Of a stretch of DNA of 64,000 nt, positions 1-9,641 are shown in pieces. The stretch lies in IMG/VR virus record IMGVR_UViG_3300032053_000032, positions 21,028-85,027 of that record; one strand, written 5' to 3'. The notes beneath the pieces were generated by a model, which was not told where the DNA came from, did not search any database, and saw nothing but the letters and a program-made list of their open reading frames with translations. Position 1 is the stretch's first letter. Every line of letters begins with the position of its first letter. The position numbers and the translations under genes are program-made. The stretch comes from a virus.

Positions 1-1581
1 ATGATCATGTACGGTACCGTCGACAACTGGTCGGTGGAGCATGACGAGAGCGGCAGCACGATCTCGATGGACGGCCGTGACCTGCGCGGGCTCCTGCTCG
101 ATGCTAAGGTCCCGATGCAGAAGATGGCGGACCTCCAGCTCGACAAGCCGATCGACGAGGTCGTGAAGGCGATCCTGCACACGCTGCCGTCCGAGGTAGA
201 CCTCAGCCTGTTCGTCATCTGCAACCAGGAGGAGTGGGGCGGCGTCATCCCGTCCCCGGTCGACAAGGACGGGCTCACGCGTGTCCGTCTCAAGGCGGAT
301 GGCGCCGGCACAGGGCAGTCGTCTGGCGCGGGCGCCGGGCAGGACAAGCTCTCGTACTGGGACATCATCACCAGGTACACCGGGCTCGTCGGCGCGGTCC
401 CGTACTTCCGCGGGCAGTACCTGTGGATCCGGCCGGCGCGCCGGCTGTACGACATGCTGGAAAACCCGAAGACGCGCACTCCGTTCGCGGACGGCGAGGC
501 GCGCACGGTCACCTCCGTCGGGAGCGATGGGGCTGCCATCGTCGAGAAGATCCGCATCCGCCGCCTGGTCTACGGGCGCAACATCTCCAAGCTCTCGTAC
601 GAGCGGAAGTTTGCGCAGGCATGCCCGATCGTCGAGGTCGTCTCGCTCGACGACTCGGTCCGCGGTGAGGGGAAGCTCCTGCTCGCGCAGTGGCCCCCGA
701 AGGGCTCGCTCGCGGCAATCCTCAAGGGCGACACGGACGAGACGTCCAACGCTGTGGCGGACCCGACCGGGGCGGCACCGAAGTCGAGCAGCAATACGGG
801 CGGCGCGAACCGCACGCGCATCAACGTTCCTGGGATCCGCTCGATGGCGCGCCTCACGGCCATCGCTCAGGACATCTACGAGGAGATCGGGCGCGGTGAG
901 ATGGGCGGCAACTGCTCCACGCGCGCGCTCACCTCGTTCGGCGGCGACTCGCTCGACCCGGACATGCTGCGGCTTCGCCCGTCCGACGGCGTGGAGTTCC
1001 TCGTCGACAAGCGTGCCCTAGCGTCCCGGCCACCTCTCGCTGCCGCCCAGCTCATCGAGAACACGCAGATGCCCTTTGAGGCGCTCGTGCAGAAGGTAGC
1101 CGGCACGCTCCAGGGCGGAAGGTCAGGCCAGAAGCCGGACACGAATCTCGCTCGCGTGCTTGTCGCGACCGCGCGCTCCGCGATCGTCGACAGCATGCGG
1201 TTCTTCCGTGTCTCCAACGTGAAGTACAACTGGGCGGCGTCGGTCGGACAGGGCGGTGGCGGTGGCGTGGACATCGCGTTCGACTTCCAGAACTACGTCG
1301 TTCCACGCCACAAAGCTTCGACAGCACCGGAACCAAAATACACGGCCAACGCGAAGGTCACGCCTGTGCAAATCCAGGGTGATATAAATTTCCTGCAACA
1401 ACTTGCTCAGCAGTTTGGAGTAGCCGCGTACAAGAAGGGCATCTCGCGCCCTGGTAGTGCGGAGGAGGGGCACGAGTTCGGTGTAGGCGACTCTGTTGAA
1501 GAAGGCATCCGCCTGAAAAAAGAGGCGCTTCAGGATACGGTATTCAACGCAAACGTGGGCATCGGGCGGGGGCTCAGGTAG
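1..1581 (+). CDS. Baseplate hub protein, Mu gpP (gp44) / gpD-like, 5' partial
   Basis: Likely central baseplate hub protein connecting tail tube and spike. The reading frame is open from base 1, and the N-terminal segment of about 100 residues usual for this family is missing, so the gene is probably truncated by the window edge. A motif typical of gp27/gpD hub domains, GRDLRGLLLD, lies near residue 25. A Gly-rich stretch (about residues 418-424) precedes a probable structural C-terminus. The next gene starts immediately after the stop and is spike-like, followed by W/gp25-like and J-like proteins, which is the standard baseplate order and the strongest support. Assigned by motif and synteny, not by alignment. 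Confidence 0.75.
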   Translation: MIMYGTVDNWSVEHDESGSTISMDGRDLRGLLLDAKVPMQKMADLQLDKPIDEVVKAILHTLPSEVDLSLFVICNQEEWGGVIPSPVDKDGLTRVRLKADGAGTGQSSGAGAGQDKLSYWDIITRYTGLVGAVPYFRGQYLWIRPARRLYDMLENPKTRTPFADGEARTVTSVGSDGAAIVEKIRIRRLVYGRNISKLSYERKFAQACPIVEVVSLDDSVRGEGKLLLAQWPPKGSLAAILKGDTDETSNAVADPTGAAPKSSSNTGGANRTRINVPGIRSMARLTAIAQDIYEEIGRGEMGGNCSTRALTSFGGDSLDPDMLRLRPSDGVEFLVDKRALASRPPLAAAQLIENTQMPFEALVQKVAGTLQGGRSGQKPDTNLARVLVATARSAIVDSMRFFRVSNVKYNWAASVGQGGGGGVDIAFDFQNYVVPRHKASTAPEPKYTANAKVTPVQIQGDINFLQQLAQQFGVAAYKKGISRPGSAEEGHEFGVGDSVEEGIRLKKEALQDTVFNANVGIGRGLR

Positions 1582-2238
1582 ATGCTGAGCAAGACGCGAG
1601 TCTCGAACACGATCGACACAGGCCGCCTGAGTCAGGCCGTGTCGCGCCCAGGCATTGACCCCCGCACGTGGGTTTGGCCGGCCATCGTCAAGAAGGTCAC
1701 CATCGACGCGGACCACGGTGTCTTCCTCGACGTGCTCCTGCTCCCAGATCAGCTCCCGGAGACAGCCCGCTACGCGCCCATCTACTCGGGCAGCGGGTTC
1801 GGGCTCTACTTCCCGATCGAGGTCGACGACGAGATCATCGTAATGGCTCCGCACGGGAACCCGGACGAGGGGCTCATCGCGATGCCCCGCCCGTGGTCGG
1901 GCGCCGACAAGCCGCCGGCCGAGATCTCCGGCAAGCCTGCTGACCTACTCCTGCTCGCCAAGGACGGCGCCACCGTGCGCGTGGCTGTCCAGGGTACGGG
2001 GAATATCGTGCTCGATCCGCGCGGGACCGGGAAGGTTCTCCTCGGTGGTGAAGCTGGAACCTCGCCCGTGTCCCGCGTCGGCGACTCGATCAAGATCCCT
2101 GGAGCTGGGCCGAATTTGCTCTCGCTTGGGCTTCAGGCGCAGCTTGACCTGCGCTACACCATCCTGAACCCAGCATCTGCACTTCTCGATATCTCGGGCA
2201 CGATCACGAGCGGGGCGTCTAAGGTGGAAGCCAAATGA
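1582..2238 (+). CDS. Baseplate spike / assembly protein V (Mu gp45-like)
   Basis: A 218-residue protein expected to form the membrane-piercing trimeric spike under the hub. The N-terminal half (about 35-120) has the OB-fold pattern of gpV/gp5 proteins, with a PIYSGSGFGLYFPIEVDDEI segment. The C-terminal half is rich in short Gly-Asp beta repeats (TGKVLLGGE near 150-160), as in spike beta-helices. Start ATG directly follows the upstream stop, and the end overlaps the next gene by ATGA. Family assignment is by pattern and gene order. Confidence 0.75.
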   Translation: MLSKTRVSNTIDTGRLSQAVSRPGIDPRTWVWPAIVKKVTIDADHGVFLDVLLLPDQLPETARYAPIYSGSGFGLYFPIEVDDEIIVMAPHGNPDEGLIAMPRPWSGADKPPAEISGKPADLLLLAKDGATVRVAVQGTGNIVLDPRGTGKVLLGGEAGTSPVSRVGDSIKIPGAGPNLLSLGLQAQLDLRYTILNPASALLDISGTITSGASKVEAK

Positions 2239-3050
2239 CCTGGGGCATCTTCAGTTGGGGCACGAGCCCATTCGGCGGCCCGCCCGTCGGCATCCACATC
2301 GCCTCGGCGGTCGCGACCAGCACGAACACCGTGCTCGTGTCGCTCACTGCGCCGCCTCTGGCTGCATCCGGCTTCCAGATCGGCGCGTCGCCGAACCCCA
2401 TGACGTGGACGCTCGTTCGCCTCGACAACGGTGCCACCCTGCCGGTCATGGCAGCCCGCCTCGTGGGGTCGATGCAGGTGGAGCTGTTCACGCTCACCCA
2501 GCTTGCTGATCAGCGCGTTCGTCACCGCGTTGGGAGCACAACCCTGCTCTCCGCAAGCGGCGCGATCATCACGCTACCCAACAGCGCGGACTTCGACGGC
2601 GTTATCCGCGCGGACGTCGAGACGAACGCCAGGAACGCCAAGCGCACGACCTCGCAGCGCGACCTCCACAACGTCCCCACCCCGACCAGCAACTCGGTTG
2701 GTGGCACGCTCAGGATCGGGCGCGACGGCGACTATGAGACGGAAGGCGGCACAGAGCTGCTACGGAAGCTGATCATCCGCCGGCTCGTCACCGCTCCTGG
2801 CGAGTTCTTCCACCTGCCGGATTACGGGCTCGGCATCAAAGTGAAGGAGGCCCCGCCGGGCGGGAGCATGACTCGCCTGAAGCAGGAGATCATACGGCAG
2901 GTCCAGCTCGAACCAGAGGTAGCCGAGGTCGGTGCGCAGGTCACGATGTCGTCGGACGGCCTGCTGTCCGTCCAGCTCCTCGTTCGCACCGTGAGGGGCG
3001 AATCCGTGGAAGTCTCGGTCAAGCAGGGCCAGAATGGGGTGCAATTCTAG
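2235..3050 (+). CDS. Baseplate wedge protein, gp25/gpW-like, with N-terminal extension
   Basis: The last about 100 residues match the gp25/gpW pattern: RRLVTAPGEFFHLPDYGLGI followed by a helix and a beta-rich end. These small proteins form the inner baseplate wedge and nucleate sheath assembly. At 271 residues it is about twice the usual family length. The first about 150 residues, starting TWGIFSWGTSPFGGPP, form a separate, probably beta-rich domain that I do not recognise. The start overlaps the spike gene by ATGA and the stop abuts the first J-like gene. Confidence 0.72.
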   Translation: MTWGIFSWGTSPFGGPPVGIHIASAVATSTNTVLVSLTAPPLAASGFQIGASPNPMTWTLVRLDNGATLPVMAARLVGSMQVELFTLTQLADQRVRHRVGSTTLLSASGAIITLPNSADFDGVIRADVETNARNAKRTTSQRDLHNVPTPTSNSVGGTLRIGRDGDYETEGGTELLRKLIIRRLVTAPGEFFHLPDYGLGIKVKEAPPGGSMTRLKQEIIRQVQLEPEVAEVGAQVTMSSDGLLSVQLLVRTVRGESVEVSVKQGQNGVQF

Positions 3051-4262
3051 ATGGGCTTCCCGACCAGGCAAGACTTCGTACGGATCTCCCGCGACGAGAT
3101 CCTGTCCCAGAACTCCGCGCTCGCGCTCGACGCCGTGGACCGCGACGGCGCCGACGCGAACGTCATCGTGGCCGCCATCTCCGCAGCGGCGGACGAGGTC
3201 ATCAACCAGCTCGCCGACGTCGAGGCCGGGCAGTTCCTCGACAGCGCGGAGGGAACCAAGCTCGACCGCTGGGTGTTCGACCGCTACCAGCTCGTCCGGA
3301 AGCCGCCCGCGCCGGCGTTCGGCTCGGTCGAGTTCAGGCTCGCGGCGGCCAACCCGGCAGCATTCACCATCCCTGTCAGCTTGGTCCTGTCCACCTCCGA
3401 CGGGCGCCAGTACGTCACGACCCAGGCCACCGTTTTCCCGCTCGCGTCGCTGGGCCCGATCGTCGCCCCCGTGCGGAGCGTCCTCGCCGGGCTGAAGCAG
3501 CAGGCGGCCGCCCTCGCCATCACGAGCATCGTGGGAACCATCTCCGGCTCTCCCGCTGGGATCACGCTGAAGAACAGCCTCGCTACGGCCGGCGCGGCGG
3601 ACGGCGAGAAGGACGCGGACCTGCGCGACCGCGCGCGGCGCTTCTTCACGACGGCAGAGAAGGGAACGCTCAAGGCGATCGAGGCTGGGGCGCTCGCGGT
3701 AGCCGGGGTGCGGCGCGCGACCGCGCTGGAGATCATCGACGTGTCTGGACGCCCCGCGCGCGTCGTCCAGCTCATCATCGCGGACGGCTTCACGGACGCG
3801 CTCGCCAACCTCGGAGCGAACCCCATCTCGTACCAGACGCAGAGCCAGCAGCTCGCGCTCACCGTCTTCAACTCGCTCTCGAACGTCCGGGCAGCGGGCA
3901 TCTACGTCCAGGTGCTCGTGGCGCAGATCATCCTCCAGCCGGTTCTGCTCAACCTGCACTTCCAAGCCGGCGTGAACGTGGACCTCGTCGCGAACACGAC
4001 GCGCTCCACGATCGTCGCCTTCGTGAACAACCTCGCGCCGGGTGCGACGCTCGACCCGGCCGACCTGCTCACCGCGATCAGTACGGTGCCTGGCCTCGAC
4101 ATCAAGGGCGACGAGATCCAGAGCCCACCCGGCACCGTTGACCCGACACCGCTCCAGGTGATCCGCACGATGCTCGCGCTCGTGTCTGCGTCCGTCTCCA
4201 GCGGTACCCAGATCGGACTCTCCGCGAACCCGGATGTCGCGTTCATCCTGGGGGCGACGTAG
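3051..4262 (+). CDS. Baseplate J-like wedge protein 1 (Mu gp47-like)
   Basis: A 403-residue protein with the baseplate J layout: a helical N-terminus (TRQDFVRISRDEIL), a central beta domain with the FRLAAANPAAFTIPVSLVLS pattern, and an EKDADLRDRARRFF motif near 180-200 corresponding to the DExYRxR signature of the family. J proteins bridge wedge and hub. The start ATG abuts the upstream stop. A second J-like protein follows directly. Confidence 0.8.
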   Translation: MGFPTRQDFVRISRDEILSQNSALALDAVDRDGADANVIVAAISAAADEVINQLADVEAGQFLDSAEGTKLDRWVFDRYQLVRKPPAPAFGSVEFRLAAANPAAFTIPVSLVLSTSDGRQYVTTQATVFPLASLGPIVAPVRSVLAGLKQQAAALAITSIVGTISGSPAGITLKNSLATAGAADGEKDADLRDRARRFFTTAEKGTLKAIEAGALAVAGVRRATALEIIDVSGRPARVVQLIIADGFTDALANLGANPISYQTQSQQLALTVFNSLSNVRAAGIYVQVLVAQIILQPVLLNLHFQAGVNVDLVANTTRSTIVAFVNNLAPGATLDPADLLTAISTVPGLDIKGDEIQSPPGTVDPTPLQVIRTMLALVSASVSSGTQIGLSANPDVAFILGAT

Positions 4263-4266
4263 GCGC

Positions 4267-5469
4267 GTGACCACCGACTTCCCCATCGGCGACTCGCCGT
4301 CCGACTGCTCGCCTCTCGCGCTGGCGCAGCAGGACTTCCTGGACCTGTTCGACCGCATCCTGCCCGAGAGCTACCTCGGGCCGATGAAGAACGGCGAGGG
4401 GCCGGGTTACGAGGTCTTCAAGGCGCTCGCGAAGGTATTCGCGCGGGCGTCCCTCGCGGTCGGACGTGCCGAATGCACGGCGCTCCTCCTCGCGGCCACC
4501 GGCCCGCGGTACTCGACCGGCGTCGTCGAGTTCTACCGATCCGTGACGACCGCCGGGAGCCTGGTCATCAAGGCCGGTACGATCGTCACCACGTCCAAGA
4601 GCGGCCGAGATTTCGCCGTGGTTGCGGACGTCACGATGGCTGGGCTCACCATCTCCGCGAACGTCCAGGCGCTCGTCGCGAGCTACCAGTGGGACGTGAC
4701 CGGGCAGGTGATCATCTCGCAGGGCGTCCTGCCAGGCGAGATTGACACCGTCAAGTTCCCGATCCAGTCCAGCCTCGCCCCGGCGCGCCTTGGCGACCCG
4801 TACGCCGACCCGACCGTGATGGTGCGGCAGTTCGCAACCTTCTCCGGAGGCTTACCAGCAGCGCTTGACCAGCTCGGGTCCGACCGCGGGATCGATCGCG
4901 TGCCAAGCGAGACGGACAGCCACTACCGGGCACGCGTCCGCTCGCTCCCGCAGGTCATCACGCCGGACGCGATCGAGAGGGTCCTCGTCGACCTGCTCAG
5001 CCCGCTCGGGATCGCGTTCGACCTCATCGAAACATGGGCGCCCGCGTACCAGACGTGCTGGTTCAGCGACAACTTCGACCCCTCTGCGATCCCGATCACC
5101 TCGGGCTTCGATTCCAACAACTTCTGCTGGAGCGACCCGCGCGCCGCATACCCGTTCCGCGGGCGCTGGCTCTCGCAGATCGACATGGCCGGCGCGTTCA
5201 TCGTGGTCCTGCCAAACCTCCCGGCGCTGCTCAACCAGGGGATGGCGTGGAACGACCCGGCGAACGATCTCGCCGCCCACACGGATACGCAGGGCTCGCG
5301 CGCGTACACCGTCTGGAATATGCCGGACAGCCCCGTCGCGGCGATGGTGCAGGGCGCGTGGAACGGCGACGACTACCAGAAATCGGCCTTCTACCTGAAG
5401 GTCATCGACATCCTGAACGCGATCAAGGCCGGCGGCGTGACGGTCGAGGTCGTGGTACAAGGGCAGTAG
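4267..5469 (+). CDS. Second baseplate J-like protein
   Basis: GTG at 4267 is preferred, 4 nt after the upstream stop; an in-frame ATG at 4234 would lie inside the previous gene. About 400 residues. It repeats J-like features: a beta-rich segment with AGSLVIKAGTIVTTSKSG, then FSGGLPAALDQLGSDRG and SETDSHYRARVRSLPQ, the family's Arg-rich signature. The C-terminal about 150 residues, with several Trp and Cys, differ from the first J-like protein. It may combine J-like and tail protein I (gp48-like) functions; no separate gpI gene is obvious. Confidence 0.6.
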   Translation: MTTDFPIGDSPSDCSPLALAQQDFLDLFDRILPESYLGPMKNGEGPGYEVFKALAKVFARASLAVGRAECTALLLAATGPRYSTGVVEFYRSVTTAGSLVIKAGTIVTTSKSGRDFAVVADVTMAGLTISANVQALVASYQWDVTGQVIISQGVLPGEIDTVKFPIQSSLAPARLGDPYADPTVMVRQFATFSGGLPAALDQLGSDRGIDRVPSETDSHYRARVRSLPQVITPDAIERVLVDLLSPLGIAFDLIETWAPAYQTCWFSDNFDPSAIPITSGFDSNNFCWSDPRAAYPFRGRWLSQIDMAGAFIVVLPNLPALLNQGMAWNDPANDLAAHTDTQGSRAYTVWNMPDSPVAAMVQGAWNGDDYQKSAFYLKVIDILNAIKAGGVTVEVVVQGQ

Positions 5470-5478
5470 GAGCACAAC

Positions 5479-6702
5479 GTGGCAGACGCACCGTGGGACC
5501 GCACTATCATTCAGGCGCTTGAGCGCCCGATCTGCGACGACATCGATCAGGCGCAGTCGCAGATGGACGGCGCGCTTCGTGAGGTGCTCGACCGGATGCT
5601 CCTCCAAAGGACGTCGATCGCAAACGACGTCGGAGCGTGGAACAACAACGCCGCGGTCTTCTTTGGTGACGGCTTCAAGGTCCGTCCGGTCGCGGCTGCC
5701 CTCCAAGTGTCCGTCACCGCCGGGCTCGGCGTCGTGGTCGACACGACCGACGTCCCGATCGCGATCGGCGCTGGCATTGCTGGTGCCGCGGTTCCTGGCC
5801 TCGACGACCGCTCGCGTCTGAAGCCGCTCCCGCTGGAAGCGAACGCTGTCTTCAACATCCCAGCTCCCCCCGGCGTCGGGCTTCAGCGCTTCGACATCAT
5901 CGAAGTGAAGCAGAGCCGCGTCATTACGAACGCGACCGCGCGCGCCGTCCTGAACACGGGCACAGGTATCTTCGCGCCGAACGTCGTGAACAAGACGCTG
6001 GAGTTCAAGCTCGACGGGCACGTGGGAACCGTCGTATCGCCGGCTGTGTCGGTTCAGTCGCTCGGCTACAAGCAGGGTGCGGCGGCGGCCGTGGCCGTAT
6101 CACCGGCCGTCTCGCCTGGCTACACGATCATCGCGCGCATCCTCGTCATAAACGGCGCTATCAACGTCGATAACGGCGTCATCCAGGACCTCAGGTCGCA
6201 GGCTGCATCTGGTGGGATGAGCCGTGTCGGGCTGCGCTTCACGATGCCGACGACGGGCGCTGCTGTGGTTCCCACGATCACCAACCTGATCGCCCCTGCA
6301 GGGGCGGTCGCGGTGGTGGTAGGGCAGGCGTCCGGCTTTGCCTCGAACGCGACCTCAGCTCAGGCCAACGTCTACATCATAGGCGCCGCCGTGGCGGGAG
6401 CGAACAACGCGATCACCGTGAACAGCGAGCACGTCAACACGCCAAACACCGTGTACGTATCGTCTTTCAACGTCTCTCCGCTCGGTGTTCTTGTACAGGG
6501 AATCACAGCCGCGGAGAAGGCAGAAATTGAGGGAGCCAACGCGAGCCCTGCTGGCCTCAAGGTCGCCGTGGGCCAACCGCGGCTGGCCTTCCGCGTGTTC
6601 TCGAACGCCCTCCTGAACGGTGGGTCCGTGCGCAGCATGGACGGGTCGCTCGGCGACCCGAACCCGATCCCGTACCACGTCCAGATCGTGGGCGAGAGGT
6701 AG
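5479..6702 (+). CDS. Baseplate- or fibre-associated structural protein
   Basis: A 407-residue protein starting at GTG 5479, preceded by TAGGAG. The N-terminus is helical (about 1-45), followed by Ala/Val/Gly-rich beta-like sequence typical of tail appendages. The placement between J-like wedge proteins and the fibre genes suggests a fibre connector or side appendage. No specific family is recognised. Confidence 0.5.
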   Translation: MADAPWDRTIIQALERPICDDIDQAQSQMDGALREVLDRMLLQRTSIANDVGAWNNNAAVFFGDGFKVRPVAAALQVSVTAGLGVVVDTTDVPIAIGAGIAGAAVPGLDDRSRLKPLPLEANAVFNIPAPPGVGLQRFDIIEVKQSRVITNATARAVLNTGTGIFAPNVVNKTLEFKLDGHVGTVVSPAVSVQSLGYKQGAAAAVAVSPAVSPGYTIIARILVINGAINVDNGVIQDLRSQAASGGMSRVGLRFTMPTTGAAVVPTITNLIAPAGAVAVVVGQASGFASNATSAQANVYIIGAAVAGANNAITVNSEHVNTPNTVYVSSFNVSPLGVLVQGITAAEKAEIEGANASPAGLKVAVGQPRLAFRVFSNALLNGGSVRSMDGSLGDPNPIPYHVQIVGER

Positions 6703-6705
6703 CCG

Positions 6706-8340
6706 ATGCCGGCAGCAGTCATCAAGATCAACGGCGTCGTCGGCTCCAACGATGACCTTCCGATCAATGTCCTCGTGCTACTGGATAACCAGAATGCTGG
6801 AGGTGAGATCACCTACCTCTGGAGTATCGTCGATCAGCCGCTCGGCGCCGCCGACGCGCTCTCCGCTACGAACATCCAGAACCCGACCTTCACCCCGAAG
6901 AAGGAGGGCACCTACCTCCTCAAGCTGGTGGTGAACCAGGCTCTTGTCTCCGAGGTCACAGACACCAAGATCGTCGGGATCCGCCAGGTCAAGAAGCCCG
7001 CTCTCCGTATTCCAGCTGCTGGGGAGACGCTAGAAGATGGAACGACAGGGTGGGCCCCAGCGGTTGACGCCTTCCTGCGCACGATCGACAGCGTCCAGGC
7101 AGATCCTGGAGTCCTCGTTGGCGTGAACGGCGGCGGAACCGCACTGGCAGCGGGCGTCGTCTACTGCGTCCGCCCGATCGGAATCACGAGCATCAAGCTC
7201 GGGCTCCCTGGCGAGGAGACGTTCGTCCCAACTTTCGCCATCGCTCTCGCGACACTGGCGCAGCAGTTCCTTGAAGGTCCGCTCTATGCCGCGGAAGGTG
7301 GTGTAGACGGCGCTCCGGCCGGCGCTGGCATCCTCATGCGCGTCCGCCGATTTGGGCGCATCGCGTTCCCGATCACGGCCTTGGCTGGAAGCGTGCTCGG
7401 CGACCCCGTGTTCCTACAGGACGACGGGACGATCAAGCCTGGCGTGGTCGGTACCACCTCACGCCGAGTTGGCACGGTGACCCGCGTCATCACGCCAACT
7501 ACCTACGCGGTCGACTTCGATGGATCCACGCTTCCAACGCGCTCGCAGATGGGGCCGCTCAAGTTCAGCGGGTCGTTCCCGACTGCCGATACCAACATCG
7601 GTGGGGACACCTTCCTCGCTGGAAACCTGGAAGTAGGACTGACCCTCGACGTTGCCGGTGCCGCCACGTTCGATGCCGGCCTGGCCGTTGTCGTCGGAGA
7701 CGCCACGTTCATCCAGGGAGCAACGCGCCAGAACGTCACCAAGAGCGGTGGCGGGCTCCTCGGACTGGAGACAGCGACTGCCGATCCGGTCAACATCGGG
7801 ACGAACTCCGTGGACCGCTGGCAGGTGAAGGCAACAGGCGAGCTGGCTAGCGTCGGCGGCAACCGCCAGATCCAGAACGTCCTCGACCCCATCGTAGCCC
7901 AAGATGCCGCAACCAAGAACTACGTCGACACGGTGTCCTCGAAGCTTAGGCAGACGCTAACGACAGAGATCACGGTCGACACGACAACGGCTAGCGCCGT
8001 TTTTGTAGCGTTTCTGTCGCAGGTGATCACGATTGCCGCCGGTTCCAAGGTGATGATCTGGTTCTCGTTTGGAGGATCTAACAGCACAAACAACAACGGT
8101 TTGGCATTTCGGATCCAGATCGATGGCGTGACGAAGCGCGGCACGGCTGCATCTACGATCTCCCCGGCCGGCGCCACCGAATCTGGTGGCATAGTTCAAG
8201 AGATTTCTGGCCTCGCTGTCGGTGTGCGAACTGTTACCGTTCAGTGGCGTGCGACCTCCGGCGGGACTGCTCAGGTTCGTCCAGTTACTGTTCCTGACTT
8301 TGAGCACGCCACCCTCGTCATTGCTGAAGTCACCGCGTAA
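6706..8340 (+). CDS. Tail fibre-like protein with N-terminal Ig/PKD-like domain
   Basis: A 544-residue protein. Residues about 5-90 resemble a PKD/Ig-like beta sandwich (EITYLWSIVDQP, then PTFTPKKEGTYLLKLVV). The middle, about 260-400, has the repetitive GNLEVGLTLDVAGAATFDAG style of fibre shafts, with the IQNVLDPIVAQDAATKNYVD segment often seen before fibre tips. The C-terminal about 140 residues are probably a beta-rich tip. Probably host recognition or fibre shaft; the receptor is unknown. Confidence 0.6.
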   Translation: MPAAVIKINGVVGSNDDLPINVLVLLDNQNAGGEITYLWSIVDQPLGAADALSATNIQNPTFTPKKEGTYLLKLVVNQALVSEVTDTKIVGIRQVKKPALRIPAAGETLEDGTTGWAPAVDAFLRTIDSVQADPGVLVGVNGGGTALAAGVVYCVRPIGITSIKLGLPGEETFVPTFAIALATLAQQFLEGPLYAAEGGVDGAPAGAGILMRVRRFGRIAFPITALAGSVLGDPVFLQDDGTIKPGVVGTTSRRVGTVTRVITPTTYAVDFDGSTLPTRSQMGPLKFSGSFPTADTNIGGDTFLAGNLEVGLTLDVAGAATFDAGLAVVVGDATFIQGATRQNVTKSGGGLLGLETATADPVNIGTNSVDRWQVKATGELASVGGNRQIQNVLDPIVAQDAATKNYVDTVSSKLRQTLTTEITVDTTTASAVFVAFLSQVITIAAGSKVMIWFSFGGSNSTNNNGLAFRIQIDGVTKRGTAASTISPAGATESGGIVQEISGLAVGVRTVTVQWRATSGGTAQVRPVTVPDFEHATLVIAEVTA

Positions 8341-8351
8341 GGAGTACAGGC

Positions 8352-9248
8352 ATGGGAGCTACTTTTCCGGCGGTCACGTACCGCTACAAGTACGTCGGGG
8401 ATCTCGGGAGCATCGTCACCGCCGCCGTCCCCAGCGCGCACCTTGTCTCCATCGACAGTGACTCGTATGTTGACGTTGCGGTACCCAAGCCGGACAAGGA
8501 CAAGCTCGACGCTGCCATGCAGCAACTCGGCTTCCTGTTTGACAGCGTCCTGCCGCCAGCGCCGCCAGACCTGAAAGCCACGATCGACGCGCCGAGCCCC
8601 GACATCTGGGCGTTCGGATCGGCCGATTCGGCCACGTCGATGCTCGCGTGGCCAGGTGCCGTTCCGACCAAGCTGGAGTGGCTGGAGAACGAGTCGCGCG
8701 GGCGCAAGGTCCTGGAGATCACGCACCTCGTCCCCACCGTCCTGTTCGGTGGCGTGCTCGCCTTCGCGCCAACGTCCCAGTGGGAGGGCGGTGACCTCGC
8801 GGAGCTGTCCCTGCTGCTCCCGGCAACGGTCGTCACGCCGAACGCCGGATCTGGCTCGTGCAAGCTCATCAACACAGGCAAGGGATTCAGCACCATCCTC
8901 CCCGCTGCCGGAGACGGTGACCACGACGTCGATCTCTCTACCGCGGTCCCGGTCCCTGTCGAGGAGGGCAAGATCGGCGAGTGGGCTGTGGACCAGGTGA
9001 CCGGGAACATCTCGTCAGCCCTTGGGAGCGGGAAGTACCACCTACTCGACACGACCATGGAGATCGCCGGCGTGCGCGTAGGCGGAATCCACCCGTCTGC
9101 TGGTGCCCAGCAGCAGTCCTACGTCATCTTCGCCTCGCTGGACACGCCAGTCAAGATCCACCCGAGCTGGAAAGTTCACTTCTCGGTCACCAAGAAGTCC
9201 GCAGGTCCCGGCACCGTCTCGGTGTGGGCCATCGCGACGAAGATCTGA
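8352..9248 (+). CDS. Structural protein of the tail appendage region, unknown family
   Basis: 298 residues; ATG preceded by AAGGAG. It starts with an aromatic-rich stretch (YRYKYVGDLG), has a Pro-rich linker near 75-80 (LPPAPPDL), and a beta-rich C-terminus without Cys clusters or membrane segments. The position inside the fibre cluster is the only functional clue. Confidence 0.5.
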   Translation: MGATFPAVTYRYKYVGDLGSIVTAAVPSAHLVSIDSDSYVDVAVPKPDKDKLDAAMQQLGFLFDSVLPPAPPDLKATIDAPSPDIWAFGSADSATSMLAWPGAVPTKLEWLENESRGRKVLEITHLVPTVLFGGVLAFAPTSQWEGGDLAELSLLLPATVVTPNAGSGSCKLINTGKGFSTILPAAGDGDHDVDLSTAVPVPVEEGKIGEWAVDQVTGNISSALGSGKYHLLDTTMEIAGVRVGGIHPSAGAQQQSYVIFASLDTPVKIHPSWKVHFSVTKKSAGPGTVSVWAIATKI

Positions 9249-9258
9249 GGAGGAGGTA

Positions 9259-9576
9259 ATGGTCGCTGGCGTCGTGATCCTCGTCGGGTTGCTCGCGGCG
9301 GCCGCCGTCGCGCTCGTCGTCATCGGCGCGTCGCAGCTCCAGGCGAAGCACGCGCTCGCCCAGAGCTTGAGCAACGCAGGCACCGTGGTGGTGATGGCGA
9401 TTCTCTTCCTGTTGGTGATCGGGATCGACGTCTGGCTCGCGCTCGACAAGAAGGTGGGAAACACCTACAGCGAGCGGATCCGCGCGTGGGGCAAGATCTG
9501 GCCTCCGTTCCGGCTGATCCTCTCCTTCGGGATGGGCGTGCTCGCCGGACACTGGTTCTGGGGCTCGGCGAAGTAG
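9259..9576 (+). CDS. Small membrane protein, three predicted TM segments (holin candidate)
   Basis: ATG 9259 is chosen because AGGAGG lies just upstream; an earlier in-frame ATG would overlap the previous gene. 105 residues with hydrophobic segments at about 3-25, 42-60 and 83-100. The size and topology fit a class I holin, but it sits among tail genes 8 kb from the endolysin, so another membrane role is possible. A second holin-like candidate lies next to the endolysin. Confidence 0.5.
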   Translation: MVAGVVILVGLLAAAAVALVVIGASQLQAKHALAQSLSNAGTVVVMAILFLLVIGIDVWLALDKKVGNTYSERIRAWGKIWPPFRLILSFGMGVLAGHWFWGSAK

Positions 9577-9641
9577 ATCTCGCGCACGCGGGAACCCTCG
9601 CGTGCTAGCCTTGTGGCTACACCTCACCAGGAGTAGTCGAC

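Noticed and set aside
2760-4358. Long minus-strand ORF (532 codons)
   Set aside because: Arg/Asp/Glu-rich shadow opposite the W-like and J-like baseplate genes.
4852-6021. Minus-strand ORF (389 codons)
   Set aside because: Shadow of the second J-like gene and the next structural gene.
8520-8924. Minus-strand ORFs in the structural region around 8.3-9.0 kb
   Set aside because: Shadow reading of the plus-strand structural gene at 8352.
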